DNA of 64,000 bases from Cryptomeria japonica (GCF_030272615.1 NC_081411.1:211808744-211872743), one strand, 5' to 3'. Shown: positions 20,291 through 33,411, numbered from the stretch's first letter. Translations and numbers: made by a program. The notes: generated from the letters alone by a model not told the origin.

Positions 20291-21211
20291 GAGACATTGC
20301 ACAAATTTACAAATTGTGGAAACCATATATTTGCAATATAATGTTGGTTGTTTTTTTGGTCTATAACTTTTGTTTGTAGTTGTTTGGCTATAGAGAACAA
20401 TATTTATTTGTTGTTGCTCATCATGTAATAAATATTTCTTCCATTTTGAGTTTTTATTTTAATTATGTTCTATATCAATATATTTTTTAATAAAACTAAT
20501 AATTATACATTGACAAATGACACAATATTAAATCAAATTGGACTCATTTTCTAATAACATAAGTATTATATTTATGCATTTTTTTCTACAATTAACCTTT
20601 CTTTATCTACATATGGACACATTTTCATAAATTTGGCATTTATGTAGGAGCATCCATGGTGTAAGGGCAATCTTACATCACCCAAAAATATTATATTTTT
20701 CTTTTTGTTTTGTTCAATGAATATTCATGATGCTTATTTCCACTAAAACTCTTGAAGGGTGCTTTATAACTTTCAATTTTTTAAAAAGATTAAATTTATC
20801 ATGGCTTTTATTTTTGGTAACTATGCATATAAGCACATAGGGACTTGGAATTTTCCTCAAAGCTCTAAAATTGAATTTTGTACATTCTGGGTGAGTTTTG
20901 AGTCAAGGCAAGTATGTGTAAGAAGATATTAAAGCTTTAAGTTTTTAAATTTTAAGAAAAAAAAGGATTTTGAGGCTTTAAATGTTGTTTTGGGGCCCAA
21001 AAAATATGGGAAATTCTACAAGTCAAATTTAAGCATGTTAGGCACATTGAGATTTTCAATTTAATTTTTTTTTGGCTTAATCAGATTTTCAAATCAAAAG
21101 TTAGGCTATATTTGGATGCAAGTTACAAATCCAAAAAAAATCTTGAAAGTGGTAAATTGTGTGAAAGGATGGAAAATATAAAATAGAAGAAAATTTGAAG
21201 ATACAAAAGGA
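20291..21211. other. AT-rich intergenic, nothing recognised
   Basis: No ORF, repeat or RNA gene found. A TTGTGGAAAC word near 20315 echoes the Penelope-like tail at 34000 and 10620 (minus). Confidence 0.5.
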
Positions 21212-21216
21212 GGAAG
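21212..21216. repeat. Target-site duplication GGAAG (left)
   Basis: Identical to 23370-23374 on the other side of the element. Confidence 0.93.
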
Positions 21217-22099
21217 TGATGTAGGAGCATCTGAGTAGTTCATCCGGTTGGAGCAGTTAGTAGTGGAGTTTCTTGGAGATTGTTGCGTTTCTTCATGTTT
21301 GAGAATTTAGAGTTGCAGATTTGGATTTAGCATCTGGAGATCATTGTCTTAAACATATTCGAGATTCATGGAATTTGGATTTGATTCTGGTGAGATACCG
21401 ATTCCAGTATTGGTCCTGTGTTGGTGTGTTCTTACCAGTTAGTCTTGCAGTGTCTGGAGCGAAGAAGAATTGGGTTGCGGATGGTTTCCGTAACTTGTGG
21501 ATCTTTGTGAGATGTTGTTTTGGACCTAATCGATGTTCTTAGAGGTTCGCGCAAAGTTCTAAGCATTATTGGAGGTGTTCTTGGTGATTTGGTCAGCATG
21601 TTAGTGTTCTCACGTTTCATTATGAACCGGTGGATCTTTGGTTGACCTGATTTAGTTATTGAGGCTTGTAGATAGTATAAAGAGGAAGTTTGTAGATTGA
21701 TTGGGGGGTAGAGAGGTCCGTGAAAGATAAGAATCAGGAAAGATGTAGATTCTAGAGGCACTGAGGTGTTTTGGTCTGAAGGACTGAGGTTCAGATCAAC
21801 AGAGCATTATCGGAGACAAAGTTGTTAAGCAGATGATCTGTAGATCACAAATTTGAGTTGTTTGAATGATTTTGTGATTCTGGGCTATGGTCCAACATGT
21901 GTAAAGCCTCAGGGTATATGTAATTCATCAAAATAATATAAGGATTAAGCTTTGAGGCTGGGTTTTTCCCTTTGAGGGTTTTCCCTGGGTATATCTTATG
22001 TTGAATGATCTTGTTTTACTTTGTTATTTCATGGTGATTGTGTTATAGGTTGTAAGGTGAGGTTGTCCTTCATTGGATCTCCCTACCTTGAATTCATCA
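21217..22099 (+). repeat. 5' LTR of the non-coding LTR element
   Basis: 883 bp, TGATGTAGGAGC ... TTCATCA, closely matching 22490-23369. It carries GGTTTTTCCC...GGGTTTTCCC at 21961-21986. The short ORFs in it recur in both LTRs but resemble no protein. Confidence 0.93.
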
Positions 22100-22101
22100 A
22101 G

Positions 22102-22114
22102 TGGTATCAGAGCC
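22102..22114 (+). other. Primer-binding site (tRNA-iMet)
   Basis: TGGTATCAGAGCC immediately downstream of the 5' LTR. Confidence 0.9.
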
Positions 22115-22489
22115 GGTTATGAACTTCTTGATAGAGGAAGAGCTAGTTGTGAACCATCTGGATGAAAAGAACTTGAGGCAGCTTGAAGACTTGTTCAAAT
22201 CGTCAAACGTTGAGGCAGTGAAAGGCTTGCAAACAAAGCGTCAAACCTAGGAGCATGAACTTGAGGCAGTTGACAGGTGGACTTGAACAGATCGCCAAAT
22301 TGAGACAGGTTGCAAGGTGGTCTGGTAGATCGCCAAGGAGAGGCAACTAGAACTTGTAGTCAAATCGTTGAACTTGAGGTAGTTGTAAGTATCTATGAAC
22401 ATATCGCCGAAACATATTTTATGTAGCATTGGTTGTGGAATATTTTAGATCAAGTGATGGGACTCACTTTTCAATTAACCTTGAGAGTT

Positions 22490-23369
22490 TGATGCAGAAG
22501 CATCTCAACAGTTCATCCAGTTGGAGCAGTTAGCAGTGGAGTTGCTTGGAGATTATTACATTTCTTCATGTTTGAGAATTTAGAGTTACGGATTTGGATT
22601 TAGCATCTGGAGATCATTGTCTTAAACATATTTGAGATTTATGGTATTTGGATTTTATTTTGGTGAGATATCAATTCCAGTATTGGTCTGGTGTTGGTGT
22701 GTTCTTACTGGTTGGTCTTGCAGTGTGTGCAGCAAAGAAGAATAGGGTTGCAGATGGTTTTTGTAACTTGCAGATCTTTGGAAGATGTTGTTTTGGACCT
22801 AATCGATGTTCTTAGAGGTCTGCACAAAGTTCAAAGCATTATTGGAGGTGGTCTTGGTGATTTGGCCGACATGTTAGTGTTCTCATGTTTCATTATGAAC
22901 TAGTGGATCTTTGGCCGACCTAATTTAGTTATTGAGGCTTGCAAATAATATAAAGAGGAAGTTTGGAGATTGATTTGGGGGGACAAAGATCCATGAAAGA
23001 TAAGAATCAGGAAATATGTAGATTCTGGAGACACTGAGGTGTTTTGGTCTGAAGGACTGAGGTTCGGATTAGCACAATGTTATCAAAGACAAAGTTGTTA
23101 AGCAGATGATCTGTGGATCACAAATTTGAGTGTTTGAATGATTTCATGATTTTGAGCTATAGTCCAGCATGTGTAAAGCCTGAGGGCATATGTAATTCAT
23201 CAAAATAATAAGGGTTGAGCTTTGAGGCTCGGTTTTTCCCTATGAGGGTTTTCCCAAGGTATATCTTGTGTTGAATGATCTTGTTTTTCTTTGTTATTTT
23301 ATGGTGATTGTGTTATAGGCTGCAAGGCGGGGTTGTCCTTGATTGGATCTCACTACCTTGACTGCATCA
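22490..23369 (+). repeat. 3' LTR of the non-coding LTR element
   Basis: 880 bp, TGATGCAGAAGC ... TGCATCA. U5-side motif at 23231-23255. Preceded by a weak purine tract (TTGAGAG). Confidence 0.93.
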
Positions 23370-23374
23370 GGAAG

Positions 23375-24163
23375 GCTCTAGAAACTAGTGGAAAGAAGTT
23401 GTAATGTATTGCAGCCTATAAGGATTTCATTTTTTGTTTTATTTTCTCATATGAGCAATGTAATATGTGAACATTGATTCCTATTTTTGGTGTGAAATCT
23501 GGGTTGTTGTGTATTTTGTCCTTCATGAAGTGCTAGATTAGACTTAGAGTTCTTGATTGTTTAGAGATATAGTTGAACGTGAGGCAATTTGTACCAAGAC
23601 TTGTTATGGGTTGAGTGGTAAAGAGAAAGTCAAGATGCCTATACAAATAAACCATTGTAGTGGGAGAAATTATGTTAGAGATGATGGTTATATAGCCCTT
23701 TAAAGGTAGATTACCACACTACAAGAGGAGATATGTAGAAGATTGAATATTAGAAGAAGAGAAGAAAGTAAAAGTTGATAGCACTCTTACAAATTTTTAG
23801 AGTTTGTGCATGTCTTTTAGGGTTGTCATTTTACCCTAGTTCAAAAATTTTGTGTGTATAAGGTTATTTCTTATCTACTTATTAGTGGGAACCCATTCAC
23901 ATGTTAACTTAGGACCATGTTAGTTATCCTTATATCCTTGGTGACTATCTAGAAATTAGTTATAATTTAATTTAATCATATATATTACTTAACATTTGAT
24001 TTAGGCATTTATTATTATGCATTAAACATTTAATGTTTGTATCGAGGGTAGTTGTACATGTGTCATCACACCTTGTCTATTTATCCAATGTGCTTCTACA
24101 TTGTAACATATCAATGGGCAAAAGCACAAACATGTGTCACACTTGAGGCTAACTGGGCTTCTG
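23375..24163. other. Intergenic, no gene
   Basis: No supported feature. A CACTACAAGAG word near 23708 has no inverted partner. Confidence 0.5.
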
Positions 24164-24212
24164 GTCGAACTTAGTTCGGTCGGACTGAGTTCGACCGAAC
24201 TAAGTTCGACCA
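24164..24212. repeat. Perfect 20-bp inverted repeat, TTCGRYCGAAC motif
   Basis: GGTCGAACTTAGTTCGGTCG (24164-24183) and its exact complement (24193-24212) flank a 9-nt loop. The half-motif GTTCGACCGAAC or GTTCGATCGAAC recurs near 24275 and 24354, so it is a small dispersed motif cluster. Confidence 0.9.
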
Positions 24213-26284
24213 AACTATTTGCCTACCACATGGCACCTTGTGGCACGAGCATGGTGCCTAAATGGCACCAAGCGTTCGACCGAACTATTAGTTATATTAT
24301 CCCAATTTTTGTGAGCACCTGAACTTAGAATAGTTCAAAATAATTAAAAATAGTTCGATCGAACTCACCTATGTGGCAGGTGATGTAGCATCCAAATCAC
24401 CTATTTTGTGTGCATTTCTAAAACTTTTCACTTTTGCTCAATTTTTCTTTAGGCAGAATATATTTTTACAAAAATAAAAAAAATACCCTTTTGTAGAGCT
24501 CGAATTCACCAATCTAGACATATAATTTTTTTTAGTATTTTGATTAATTTTAATATTTTTTATTAATTAAACATTGCGAGTAGGCTTTTTAAGTTAAAAA
24601 AGAAGCTGATTAGAAATTAAAAAAAAATATATAAAATGATATTAAAAAAAAAATCACTAAATGAGAGAATCTTCTCCAAAAGGTTTTTTTTTTATAATGA
24701 TAAATTTAGTAGACAAAAGATGACATCGAATGAAAACTACCAAATTCAACTATGTTGGACTTTAAAATATTATTATGAGAAAAATATACATCAAAAAAAT
24801 TTTAAAAAAATTGAACACTCCATATATATGTCCTCTATTTGGAAAATAAGTTTGTTTTCATTTTGTTTGGATACATCGGCTAGAACCCCTAATTTTCAAC
24901 AATAAAAAATCTATCTTTGAATATATAAAAATACTATCAGTTTTTTTTTAATTTTTTGAAAAATAACAGACATGAATTTCATTAATATTTCTATATTTGA
25001 TTAGTTTACATCATTTCAAAATTCAATTTAGAAATGTCACTTTTATGTGGTCGAAGTTAAACAGTTTTAGTTGTGTTGGTCACTTCCTTTATAAAAGTGT
25101 GACACATCATTGTACTTTTACCCCAATATCATTCTCAATATTAATACAAGCTCATGTTGCAACATTCTCTTGTGGAAGGTATCTTTCTTGGTTGATCTTT
25201 TGAAATCTACAACTTCATTATGGGTTTATCGACATCTCAACATGGTATTAAAGATATGGCCTTGTAAACCCCTCCTATATTAAAGAATTGAGCTATTGCT
25301 AGAATAGAGATTTGTAGGTTGATTTTGGCTAGTGTTAGAGGGAATATAAACACACCATTGAGTCCAAGACATTGAAGAAAGTTAGAATTTTCTTTTATTT
25401 TGTCTAAATCTGACTATTTTTGTTAAATTTTGAGGTTTTGAATATGGGATAGTTGAGAGACAACTGATTGTTTAGATTAGTTTGGGCCAAATCCAACCCT
25501 ATCATTACATCCAAAAGGCCAAAAAATCCTTAAAATGCCCATCGATTCATTAATTTTTGACCCAATCTCTAATGAAAAATACACAATGCAAATCCACAAA
25601 TGCCACGGTGAGACCCATATCAACATCCAAAGTCAACCTCTAATGCATATCTAGACCAAAAAGCATGATCTAGATAAGACACACCACCTCAATCAACCAA
25701 AAACCAAACCAACTAACAACATTGAACGTATAACAACATAACTTCACTTGTTGATCAAACCAACACTAGAAAACTAAACTAGAATACTGTACAGACCAAA
25801 TGAACATGTCCCCCAAGACACAATACTTGAATCCAAACAATAGAGAAGTTCCAAGCAATCTCTATATCGCTTCTAATAAATAATCTCACCATTCGAAACA
25901 ACAACAACCAACCTTATCATCTGAGCAAAGGAGGACCTATAAATTTGATAGTGTAGCATGCACAGATGATAAAAATTGTATCTAAAACCACAATCTATAA
26001 TCTTCAAAATCTAGAGGAATGCAAAGCATTCTTCCATTGGGACATTAAAAACTCTTTCTTGCATATAAATTTTATTTTCTATATATTGAAACTTCCACTA
26101 CACTAGCCTTCCAAAAATAGCTCAACATCACCACTAAACTACACAACAACCTTAGAACACTTACTTGTAGACCATCTACAACACGTAGTGACATCATTGA
26201 CAACATCAGACAGGTTGATATCAATGACAACATGACTTGATAACTCAAATTTTCAACAGACTTTATTCTAATTAATGCCAATGA
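24213..26284. other. AT-rich intergenic with one possible PBS relic
   Basis: CAACATGGTATTAAAGATATGG at about 25240 looks like a mutated TGGTATCAGAGC primer site and could mark the end of an otherwise unrecognised LTR upstream of the copia gag at 26285, but a matching LTR was not identified. Other ORFs are chance. Confidence 0.35.
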
Positions 26285-29200
26285 AGAGACCTGTGTAAAG
26301 AAGTCATGGAATAAGCTTGGTGAGATGTATCAAGACAAATCTTTATTGAATTAAATTTTATTGAGGAAGAAATTGTATTCCTTAAGAATGGAAGAGGGTG
26401 GATAGGTTAAAAACCACCTAGAACCATTCAATATGTTGGTGACCCGATTGGCATATGTTGGTGTCAAGATGGATATGGAGGAAAAATGTCAAATATTGCT
26501 TTGTTCTTTATCTAATTCATGGATTATCTTGTTATTTCTATTGGTAGTAATTTTGTTGTTTTGAAGTTTGAAGATGTGGTGGGTGCCTTTCTTAGTGAAG
26601 AGATGCAAAGAAAGGCATCCATCAGTTTGAAGGAAACCTTAACTATTCATGCAAGACCTAAGGAAAAAGGCAAGAATGAGAAGCATGATGAATCCAAATC
26701 CAAAGGGAGATCTCAATATTTTGGAATTTCCAAAGTCATTTACTAGAATTGTGATAAATTGAGACACTTTTGTAAGGACTACAAAGAAATAAAGAAGAAG
26801 AAAAAGAGAAATATGATTTTGATTCTAAGTCCAAGAAGGAAAATGATGATGCATTCATTGTAGCTTTGGTTGCTCATGTAGATAGATATGCATGGTTAAT
26901 TGACTCAAGTGCATCTTTTCATATGACTTCCAATAGAGATTGGTTTTTTGAATATGAAGAATTTAATGGAGGTAAGGTGTACTTGGGTGATGATTCTCAT
27001 TTAGATATTGTTTGTCATGGAAAAGTTAGAATCAAGTTTTATGATGGTAAAATAAAACTAGTGATGTGCTTTATATCCTTGGATTATCTTGACATCTATT
27101 TTCTGTGAGAAAACTAATATATGTGGGTGTGCAAGTAATTTTTTTTTATGCAGGATGCAAAATGGTCAAGTGTCAAATTTGGCACATTGTATAAGAAAGA
27201 TGCTTACATTGTTGAGTGTAATAATACTTTATGAAAAGTAAATTTGTGAACACTTCATTAGAAGAGGTGATTGTTTCACCTTTAGTAGATGGTCATGGTT
27301 TTCGAGTACCTAAGGGTGTCTTTTCTTCTGAATCAAAGTTGTCCACAGATAAGACTATGTTATGTCACTAGAGACTTAACCATATTGGAGAAAAATATCT
27401 AAGGACTTTGAAAAAGAAAAACCTTGTTGAAGGTTGAATGATTATAATCTTGATTTTAATTTATGTGAGCATTGCATTTATGGAAAACAAAAGCACATTC
27501 AATTTTACTTGAGTTCTCATAAATCTTGTGGTGTGTTGGATCTTATTCATTTTGATGTGTTTGGTCCTATAGATATTCCTTCCATTGCAAAATCCACATA
27601 TTATGTTTCATTTATTGACGATTTTAGTAGAAGGGCATGGGTATATTTTATAAAGAGTAAATATGAATTTTTTGAAAAAGTCAATTTAAAGAATTTAAAG
27701 TAATGATTGAGTTGCAGAATAGAAATAAAATAAAATGTTTTAAAATAAAATGTTTGAGGATTGATAATGACAATGAATTTTGCTCTAATGATTTTGATGG
27801 ATTTTGTAAAGACTGTGTCATTAATGAAAAAATACAACTCTATTTTCTCCATAGAATAATGGAGTTGCAGAAAGAATGAACAAGACATTGATGGAGAAGG
27901 CTAGGAGTATGTTGAGTGGTGTTGATCTAGAAAGGGTTGAATTTGTTGCCACTACTTGCTACTTGGTTAATAGGTCTGCTACATCAGCTATTGTGGACAA
28001 AGCACCTATGAAGGCGTGTTTGGGTCATAAGCCTTTATTAAGACATCTTAGAGTTTTTGGTTGTGAGGCATATGCTCATCTGCCAAAGGAGAAGCAAACA
28101 AATTTGAAAACAAGATTGTGAAATGTGCCTTCATTGGATATAGCTATGGTGTGAAAGGCTACAAATTTTGAGACCTTGATGCACATAGGGTAATACATAG
28201 TAGAAGTGATATTTTTAGAGGAACTAAGCCTCCTTTTGTCACATTGCAACCAAAATAGACTAAACAAGAACATGCAATTCAATTTTCTTCTATGTTTGAA
28301 ATATTTGAATTGAAGCCCTCGGATAGGAATGAAGTTGAGGAAAGCTCATCTAGCTCTGAATCTTCAGAAGAGGAGGAAGAACCTCCAACTCATCTTGTTC
28401 AAAGGTTTACAAGACATAGACAACCACTTGAAAGTATTCACCTGATGGTTGGAGATGTATTTTTTCTTTGAATACTAATGTGGATAAACCTAGATCTATA
28501 AAAGAGGCATTAGGTATGAATGATGCAGAATCCTAGATGATTTATATGGAAGAAGAAATGACAACTTTGAAAAAGAATGATACATGGGATCTTGTACCAT
28601 TTCCTAAAGGACGTAAATTTGTTGTTTACAAATGAGTGTTCAAGAAAAATATTGGTTTGGATGAAGATATTGAGAAGTATAAAGAAAGGCTGGTTGTGAA
28701 AGGCTACTCTCATGTTGAGGGTGTTGGTTATGGTGAGATATTTTCTCTTGTTGCAAAAATGACATCCATTTGAATTTTGCTTTCTATTAGTGTTTCTTCT
28801 GATTTAGAGGTTGAACAAATGGATGTGAAAACTACTTTCCTTCATGGTGATTTGGAGGAGGATATTTATATGGCACAACCAAAGCACTATCTCGTAAAAG
28901 GTAAAAGTAATTTGGTTTGTAAATTGAATAAAACTTTGTATGGCCTCAAACATAGTCCTAAGATGTGGTACTAAAAATTTTATGCATATGTGTTGAGTTT
29001 GGGATTTGATTATTCTAAATTAAATCATTGTGTTTATTATAAATTTGATGGTGATCATTTGTTGTACATTGCATTATATGTTGATGATATATTATTCATT
29101 GGTAAAGAGAAAGGTATGATTTTAAAACTAAAGTCCCAACTTACTGCTAAATTTGAAATGAAAGATCTTGGTGCAGTGAAACACATTCTTGGGATGAAAA

Positions 29201-30037
29201 TTAGAAGAGATGGAGTGAACAAAAATCTATGGCTAGGATAGAGTAAGCATATGAATTCAATTTTACAGAGGTTCAACATGTAGGATTGTAGACCATTATA
29301 GGTTTCTTTTACAGTTGGAACAAAGTTATCTGAAATAGATTGTCCTACATCCCCATCAGAGATGGAAGACATGAGCAGAGCACCTTATCAGAATGCAGTT
29401 GGAAGTTTACTATGGTCTACAATAGACTAGACATTCCCCAAGCAATGGGAGTTCTTTCCAGATATATGTCTAATCCTTGTAGAATCCATTAGGATGTAGT
29501 TAAAAGGATCTTTAGATATTTGAAGGGTACCTCATAATATTCTTTTTGTTATTATGATAATTTGATAGGAGACAAGATTTCCCTTGATATTCATGGTTAT
29601 GTGGATTTAGATTGGACAGGTGATGTTGATAGAAAAAGATCCACAAATGCTTATGTGTTTACTTTATTTGTTGTTGCAATTAGTTGGATGATTAAGCTAT
29701 AGGTTGTGGTTGCTTTATCCACTATTGAAGCAGAGTATATGGCAGCCAAGTTCATGCTTGTAAAGAATCTATTTGGCTTAAGAGTCTATGTTCAAATATT
29801 GGAATAAAACAAGGTGCAATTACATTTTATTGTGGCAGTCAAAATATGATCTGCCTAGTTAAGAACCCGACATTTCATGCCCAGACCAAGCACATTGATG
29901 TTCAATATCATTTTGTTAGAGATATGGTTAAAGATGGAAAGGTGAAGCTAGTTAAGATAGACACTTTGATCAATGTTGCAGAATATTTAACCAAGATTGT
30001 GAGCACAAAAATTTTAAATGGCGTTCAAAGTCTATAA
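26285..30037 (+). pseudogene. Dead Ty1/copia gag-pol
   Basis: Domains appear in copia order on the plus strand. Gag (SLRMEEGG..., LAYVGVKMDMEEKCQILLCS, 26285-26750). A ruined zinc knuckle (26743: Y-stop-NCDKLRHFCKDY, both outer Cys lost). Protease (WLIDSSASFHM at 26893, catalytic DSG changed to DSS). Integrase (CEHCIYGKQKHIQF; LDLIHFDVFGPI; SFIDDFSRRAW; then NGVAERMNKTLMEKARS at 27860). RT (VEQMDVKTTFLHGDLEEDIY at 28809; LYVDDILFIG at 29079) and RNase H to TKHIDVQYHFVRDMVK (29890). Many stops and frameshifts interrupt it, e.g. within the gag and after PKMWY (28972). The RT YVDD is intact. The most likely partner LTR is at 30117. Confidence 0.9.
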
Positions 30038-30116
30038 GTCTCATGACCCTTAGAAATTAATTTATGACCTGTATATACTCCATTTTCTCTTGCAAGGTGT
30101 TTGACAAGTGGGATAA

Positions 30117-30955
30117 TGCTAGGAAAATGGTGCCTCAACTTCATTTACATAAGGTTACTATTTATAGTAAGTTTTTATATGAACATGACTTGCTCTAAAA
30201 AATTTCCTAAAGATTTGGATTGACTAAATAAGCACGTTGGAAAATTTTGTTGCAAGATCATGTCTATATTTGAAGATATTCAAGTTTCTATTTTCTGAAG
30301 TTGTAAATGAAAGTTTTAGAGTTGATTTTAAGGGCTTGAGAAGCTCTAAAATGACGCAAAAGTGTGTGTAACTAGTATAGTATATTATATATTGATAGAG
30401 CACATTGCGATCTTCTCAACACTTCAAATATCTTGTCAATTTGACACTCGATTCAAAAGTTATGACCTTGAGAAGTTGGGTCTCTTGAAATAGGAAATAT
30501 AAAAAATACTCCAGACACATAAATGGGTTGTAAAAGGAAGGCACACGTGTTGATGTGTGTTTTGGCATATCATAAGGCATCCAAAATTGGAGATAAGATG
30601 GGTGCAACTTAATTGGGTTGTTTTAGCCCATTGTTTTATAATATCGTTTTATGATTTCAGGTATTGTATCTCCTATATATGAGGTGTGTGAGATGGAGAA
30701 TGTGTATAAGAGTCTTATAGATATTAAGTTACACTCGAATCTCTAGTTGGTGATACTCCTATGAAAATATTTATCTACAAGGAATAATATATTGTGTGGC
30801 TTTTGGAGTGTGGGGTTTTTCTCCCGGAAGGATTTTCCCCATGTAAATCATTGTGTTGTGAAATGCATGCTATTTATGTTTATTTCTATTAAAATTTTGT
30901 AACCGTTGTAAGGATTTATGAATTTTTTTGTATTACCCTCCTCTCAGCGTTAGTG
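30117..30955 (+). repeat. 3' LTR-like sequence of the copia element
   Basis: A mutated purine tract (CAAGTGGGATAA) precedes TGCTAGGAAAATGG at 30117, and the region ends near CCCTCCTCTCAG (30942-30953). It has the U5-side pair GGTTTTTCTCCC...GGATTTTCCCC (30814-30840). The opposite LTR was not found, so exact borders are uncertain. Confidence 0.55.
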
Positions 30956-31959
30956 TAGGAATTTGTTTTGCTACTTGCTTGTTAGATCAAATGACATGTG
31001 TTGGGGATATTTGAGAGAAAATTAATCAACAATATAGAAGGTAGTTTGGGCATTCATTGAATGATTATAAGTTTATGTTATGTATTGGTTAACATGGTCT
31101 ATAATATTATGCATATGATAAGATCACTATGGTTGATATTTGAATGTTTGTATGATGGTTTTGTTGATGTTCCATTACTCGAAGTTTGAAGAAAAAGTCT
31201 AAGTGTTGTTGCAATGAGTTTTCTTATGATTGTGGGTTAGTGTTTTGCTTTGCATCCTACCGCATTACATCCTTTAGTTATGTGTTCTAGAATTATGCTT
31301 GGTGATATCTCAAGTGTCTACTGTCAATATTTCAATTGATTATATTTACCACAAGAAAAGTTATAAGCATTTTTTTAGTTTTAGAATAACAGTGAAACTT
31401 GTCACTGTTCATTTAGAAGAATGCTCTACATTCTTTCATATTGATAGATATGCTTGTGTGGATTTGAGGATATGATAAGGATGGTGTTGTGGTTCGATGA
31501 CATGAATTTCAATATTTTTGGTGTCATGATGGATGATTTCTTATATGTTGTTGTTACATAGTTTGTCAAATCTACACAGAGATTACAAGTTATGTGAGTT
31601 ACTTATCTTATATTAATAGTTGATGATTAATACTTAATCAAAAGATAGTTGAAGAATGGATACTATTGGTTTTCATGTCTTCATCTTGTTCTGCATTATG
31701 TGTTGGAGTTCTCTCATGTTGTTTGGACTCGTTTTAATAAGCATTTTTGATGTTTGGAGTTGACTACGTGTGTTCAATTGTTTATGATGGTTCTTGACAT
31801 ATTCTATTTGTGTTGGAGAATGTTTGAAGATATGGATATATATAAACAATATTACACCATTTGTGGAGTGAACAAACAGACTTATCTTGATCGACATGTG
31901 AGAATTGATGTGAAGTTCCATACTATATGAAGTAAGGCAAAAAGATATTAGAGGTGTAT
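30956..31959. other. Intergenic or decayed element body, nothing recognised
   Basis: No protein motif in any frame. It lies between two copia remnants. Confidence 0.4.
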
Positions 31960-32455
31960 GGAGTGTGTGAATTTAGTTGCTGCTCCTTACATTGAAAAGG
32001 AAGAAGAAGAAGAAAGAGAAGAAAAAGAAAAATATTGACTCAAGTGGTTATGGCAATGTGTGTTGTTGATTTGAATATCCTAGTAGGGGATGTAGAAGAG
32101 TGAGAGTTTACCCCTCCAAGGGATCTTTCATTTTGTTAAACTAATAGTGACAGGGGGAGCATATGTGAGAGCCAAATGAAAAAAATTTATCAAAAGGAGA
32201 TAATTTCAAGATATATCCCTTGTCTAAGATTGATGTTGTTTGCTTCTCTAAGGGGAAGTAAATGTTTGGTTAGTAGTTGTGGAAAAATAATAATATAAAA
32301 TAGAGAATGTGCAAAAGAATATAAATTCAAAATCATGTTATGGCATGCACATTTTTCCTTAATGTCAAAGAGGTGAGATGTTGTGGGAAATACAAATATG
32401 GAAGGAGAGACCATTGCATTATGTAGGTGTTGCCATCAAAGACAAAAGGGGAGAT
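31960..32455 (+). mobile_element. 3' non-coding end of a second copia element, double purine tract
   Basis: CAGGGGGAGCA (about 32153) and, 290 bp later, ACAAAAGGGGAGAT (32442-32455) parallel the two purine-rich boxes CAGGGGGAGTAG and CAAAGGGGGAGAT at 49921 and 50195 of the complete copia element. The second tract abuts an LTR start. Confidence 0.55.
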
Positions 32456-32700
32456 TGTTTGCAATATGTGTTTTCATTGATGTCAACCTAATGTCTAACA
32501 ATTTATGTTGGTCTATGTGTCTTCCTTGACCGGTACAATGGTGAAAAATGTTAAGGTGACATCGATGATATGAAAATTGTGGTTGCCTACTTGTTGGCCT
32601 ACTTGATGGAGTAATGGTAAATTTGTATGATGTTTAGACTGAGATAGGTTGATGGTTCTCTATGGTGGGTGTTTGTCTGCTTGTTGTTGATTCTTTTGGC

Positions 32701-33411
32701 TAAGATATTTAACCTAAACCAGTAGGCCCTTGGGCAGACCCCACACTAGCTCCAAGACGTTGGTCTCTAACTAGAAAAGTAAATGCTTGTGCTTGAGAGG
32801 CCTCTGGGCCAGTAGGTCCATATAATTCACTGGGATAAGCTGTATTGTTAAACCAAACAAAACAACAAGCAATGAAACCAAAGATAGAGAGAGCCGCCAA
32901 ACTATAGGATAAGTAAGCTTCTCTGGACCATACAAATGCGCGCGAGCCCACGCAAAAGGTTTTGTTAAGATGTACCAGATACCACTGAAGATACAAATGG
33001 AACCTAACCACACATGTCCTCCAATTAGATCTTCTAGATTGTCAACGCTAACAATCCATCCCTCCCCTCCAAAAGGGGATTTGAGTAAATAACCAAATAT
33101 AGTACTTGGGTTAAGCGTAAGGTTCGTAATTTTTCTTACATCTCCACCGCCTGGAGCCCAAGTATCATATATGCCACCAAAATACAAAGCCTTAAACACT
33201 AGGAGAAAAGCACCAACACCTAGCAAGATTAGGTGAATACCTAAAATTGTGGTCATTTTGTTCCTATCTTTCCATACATAACCAAAAAATGGAAAAGATT
33301 TTTCTAAAGTTTTGGGTCCAATTAGTGCGTGATAAATACCACCGAAGCCTAAAACTGCAGAAGAAATTAAGTGAAGCACCCCGGATACAAAATAGGGAAA
33401 AGTGTCCACGA
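32701..33411 (-). pseudogene. psbC: Plastid psbC (CP43) fragment inserted in the nucleus
   Basis: On the minus strand, 33411 to 32701 encodes the middle of photosystem II CP43, e.g. [71 protein letters not shown], then [13 protein letters not shown] and [10 protein letters not shown]. About 237 of roughly 470 codons are present; both ends of the gene are missing. A one-base loss in a CGCCGCGCA run (about 32938-32945) shifts the frame at FAWAR, and an extra A near 32711 breaks it again. Several amino-acid changes (e.g. IGPKTLEKS for the usual LGPETLEES, STIFGY) show relaxed constraint. It cannot make CP43; it is a nuclear plastid DNA insertion. The flanking 33412-33604 open frame is not plastid sequence. 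Confidence 0.95.

Larger units (their letters stand above)
21217..23369 (+). mobile_element. Non-autonomous LTR retrotransposon, 2153 bp, no coding capacity
   Basis: Two LTRs (21217-22099 and 22490-23369) flank only 390 bp of internal sequence, and the whole is bounded by perfect GGAAG duplications. The primer-binding site TGGTATCAGAGCC, complementary to initiator methionine tRNA, starts at 22102, two bases after the LTR. The internal region has no gag or pol; instead it repeats a unit with GAACTTGAGGCAGTTG and AACAGATCGCCAA in variable order. Mobilisation would need proteins from another, probably copia, element. It resembles a TRIM in layout but has LTRs much longer than usual TRIMs. Confidence 0.92.

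Noticed and set aside
23705-23716. CACTACAAGAG, resembling a CACTA transposon end
   Set aside because: No inverted partner, no 3-bp duplication and no transposase nearby.
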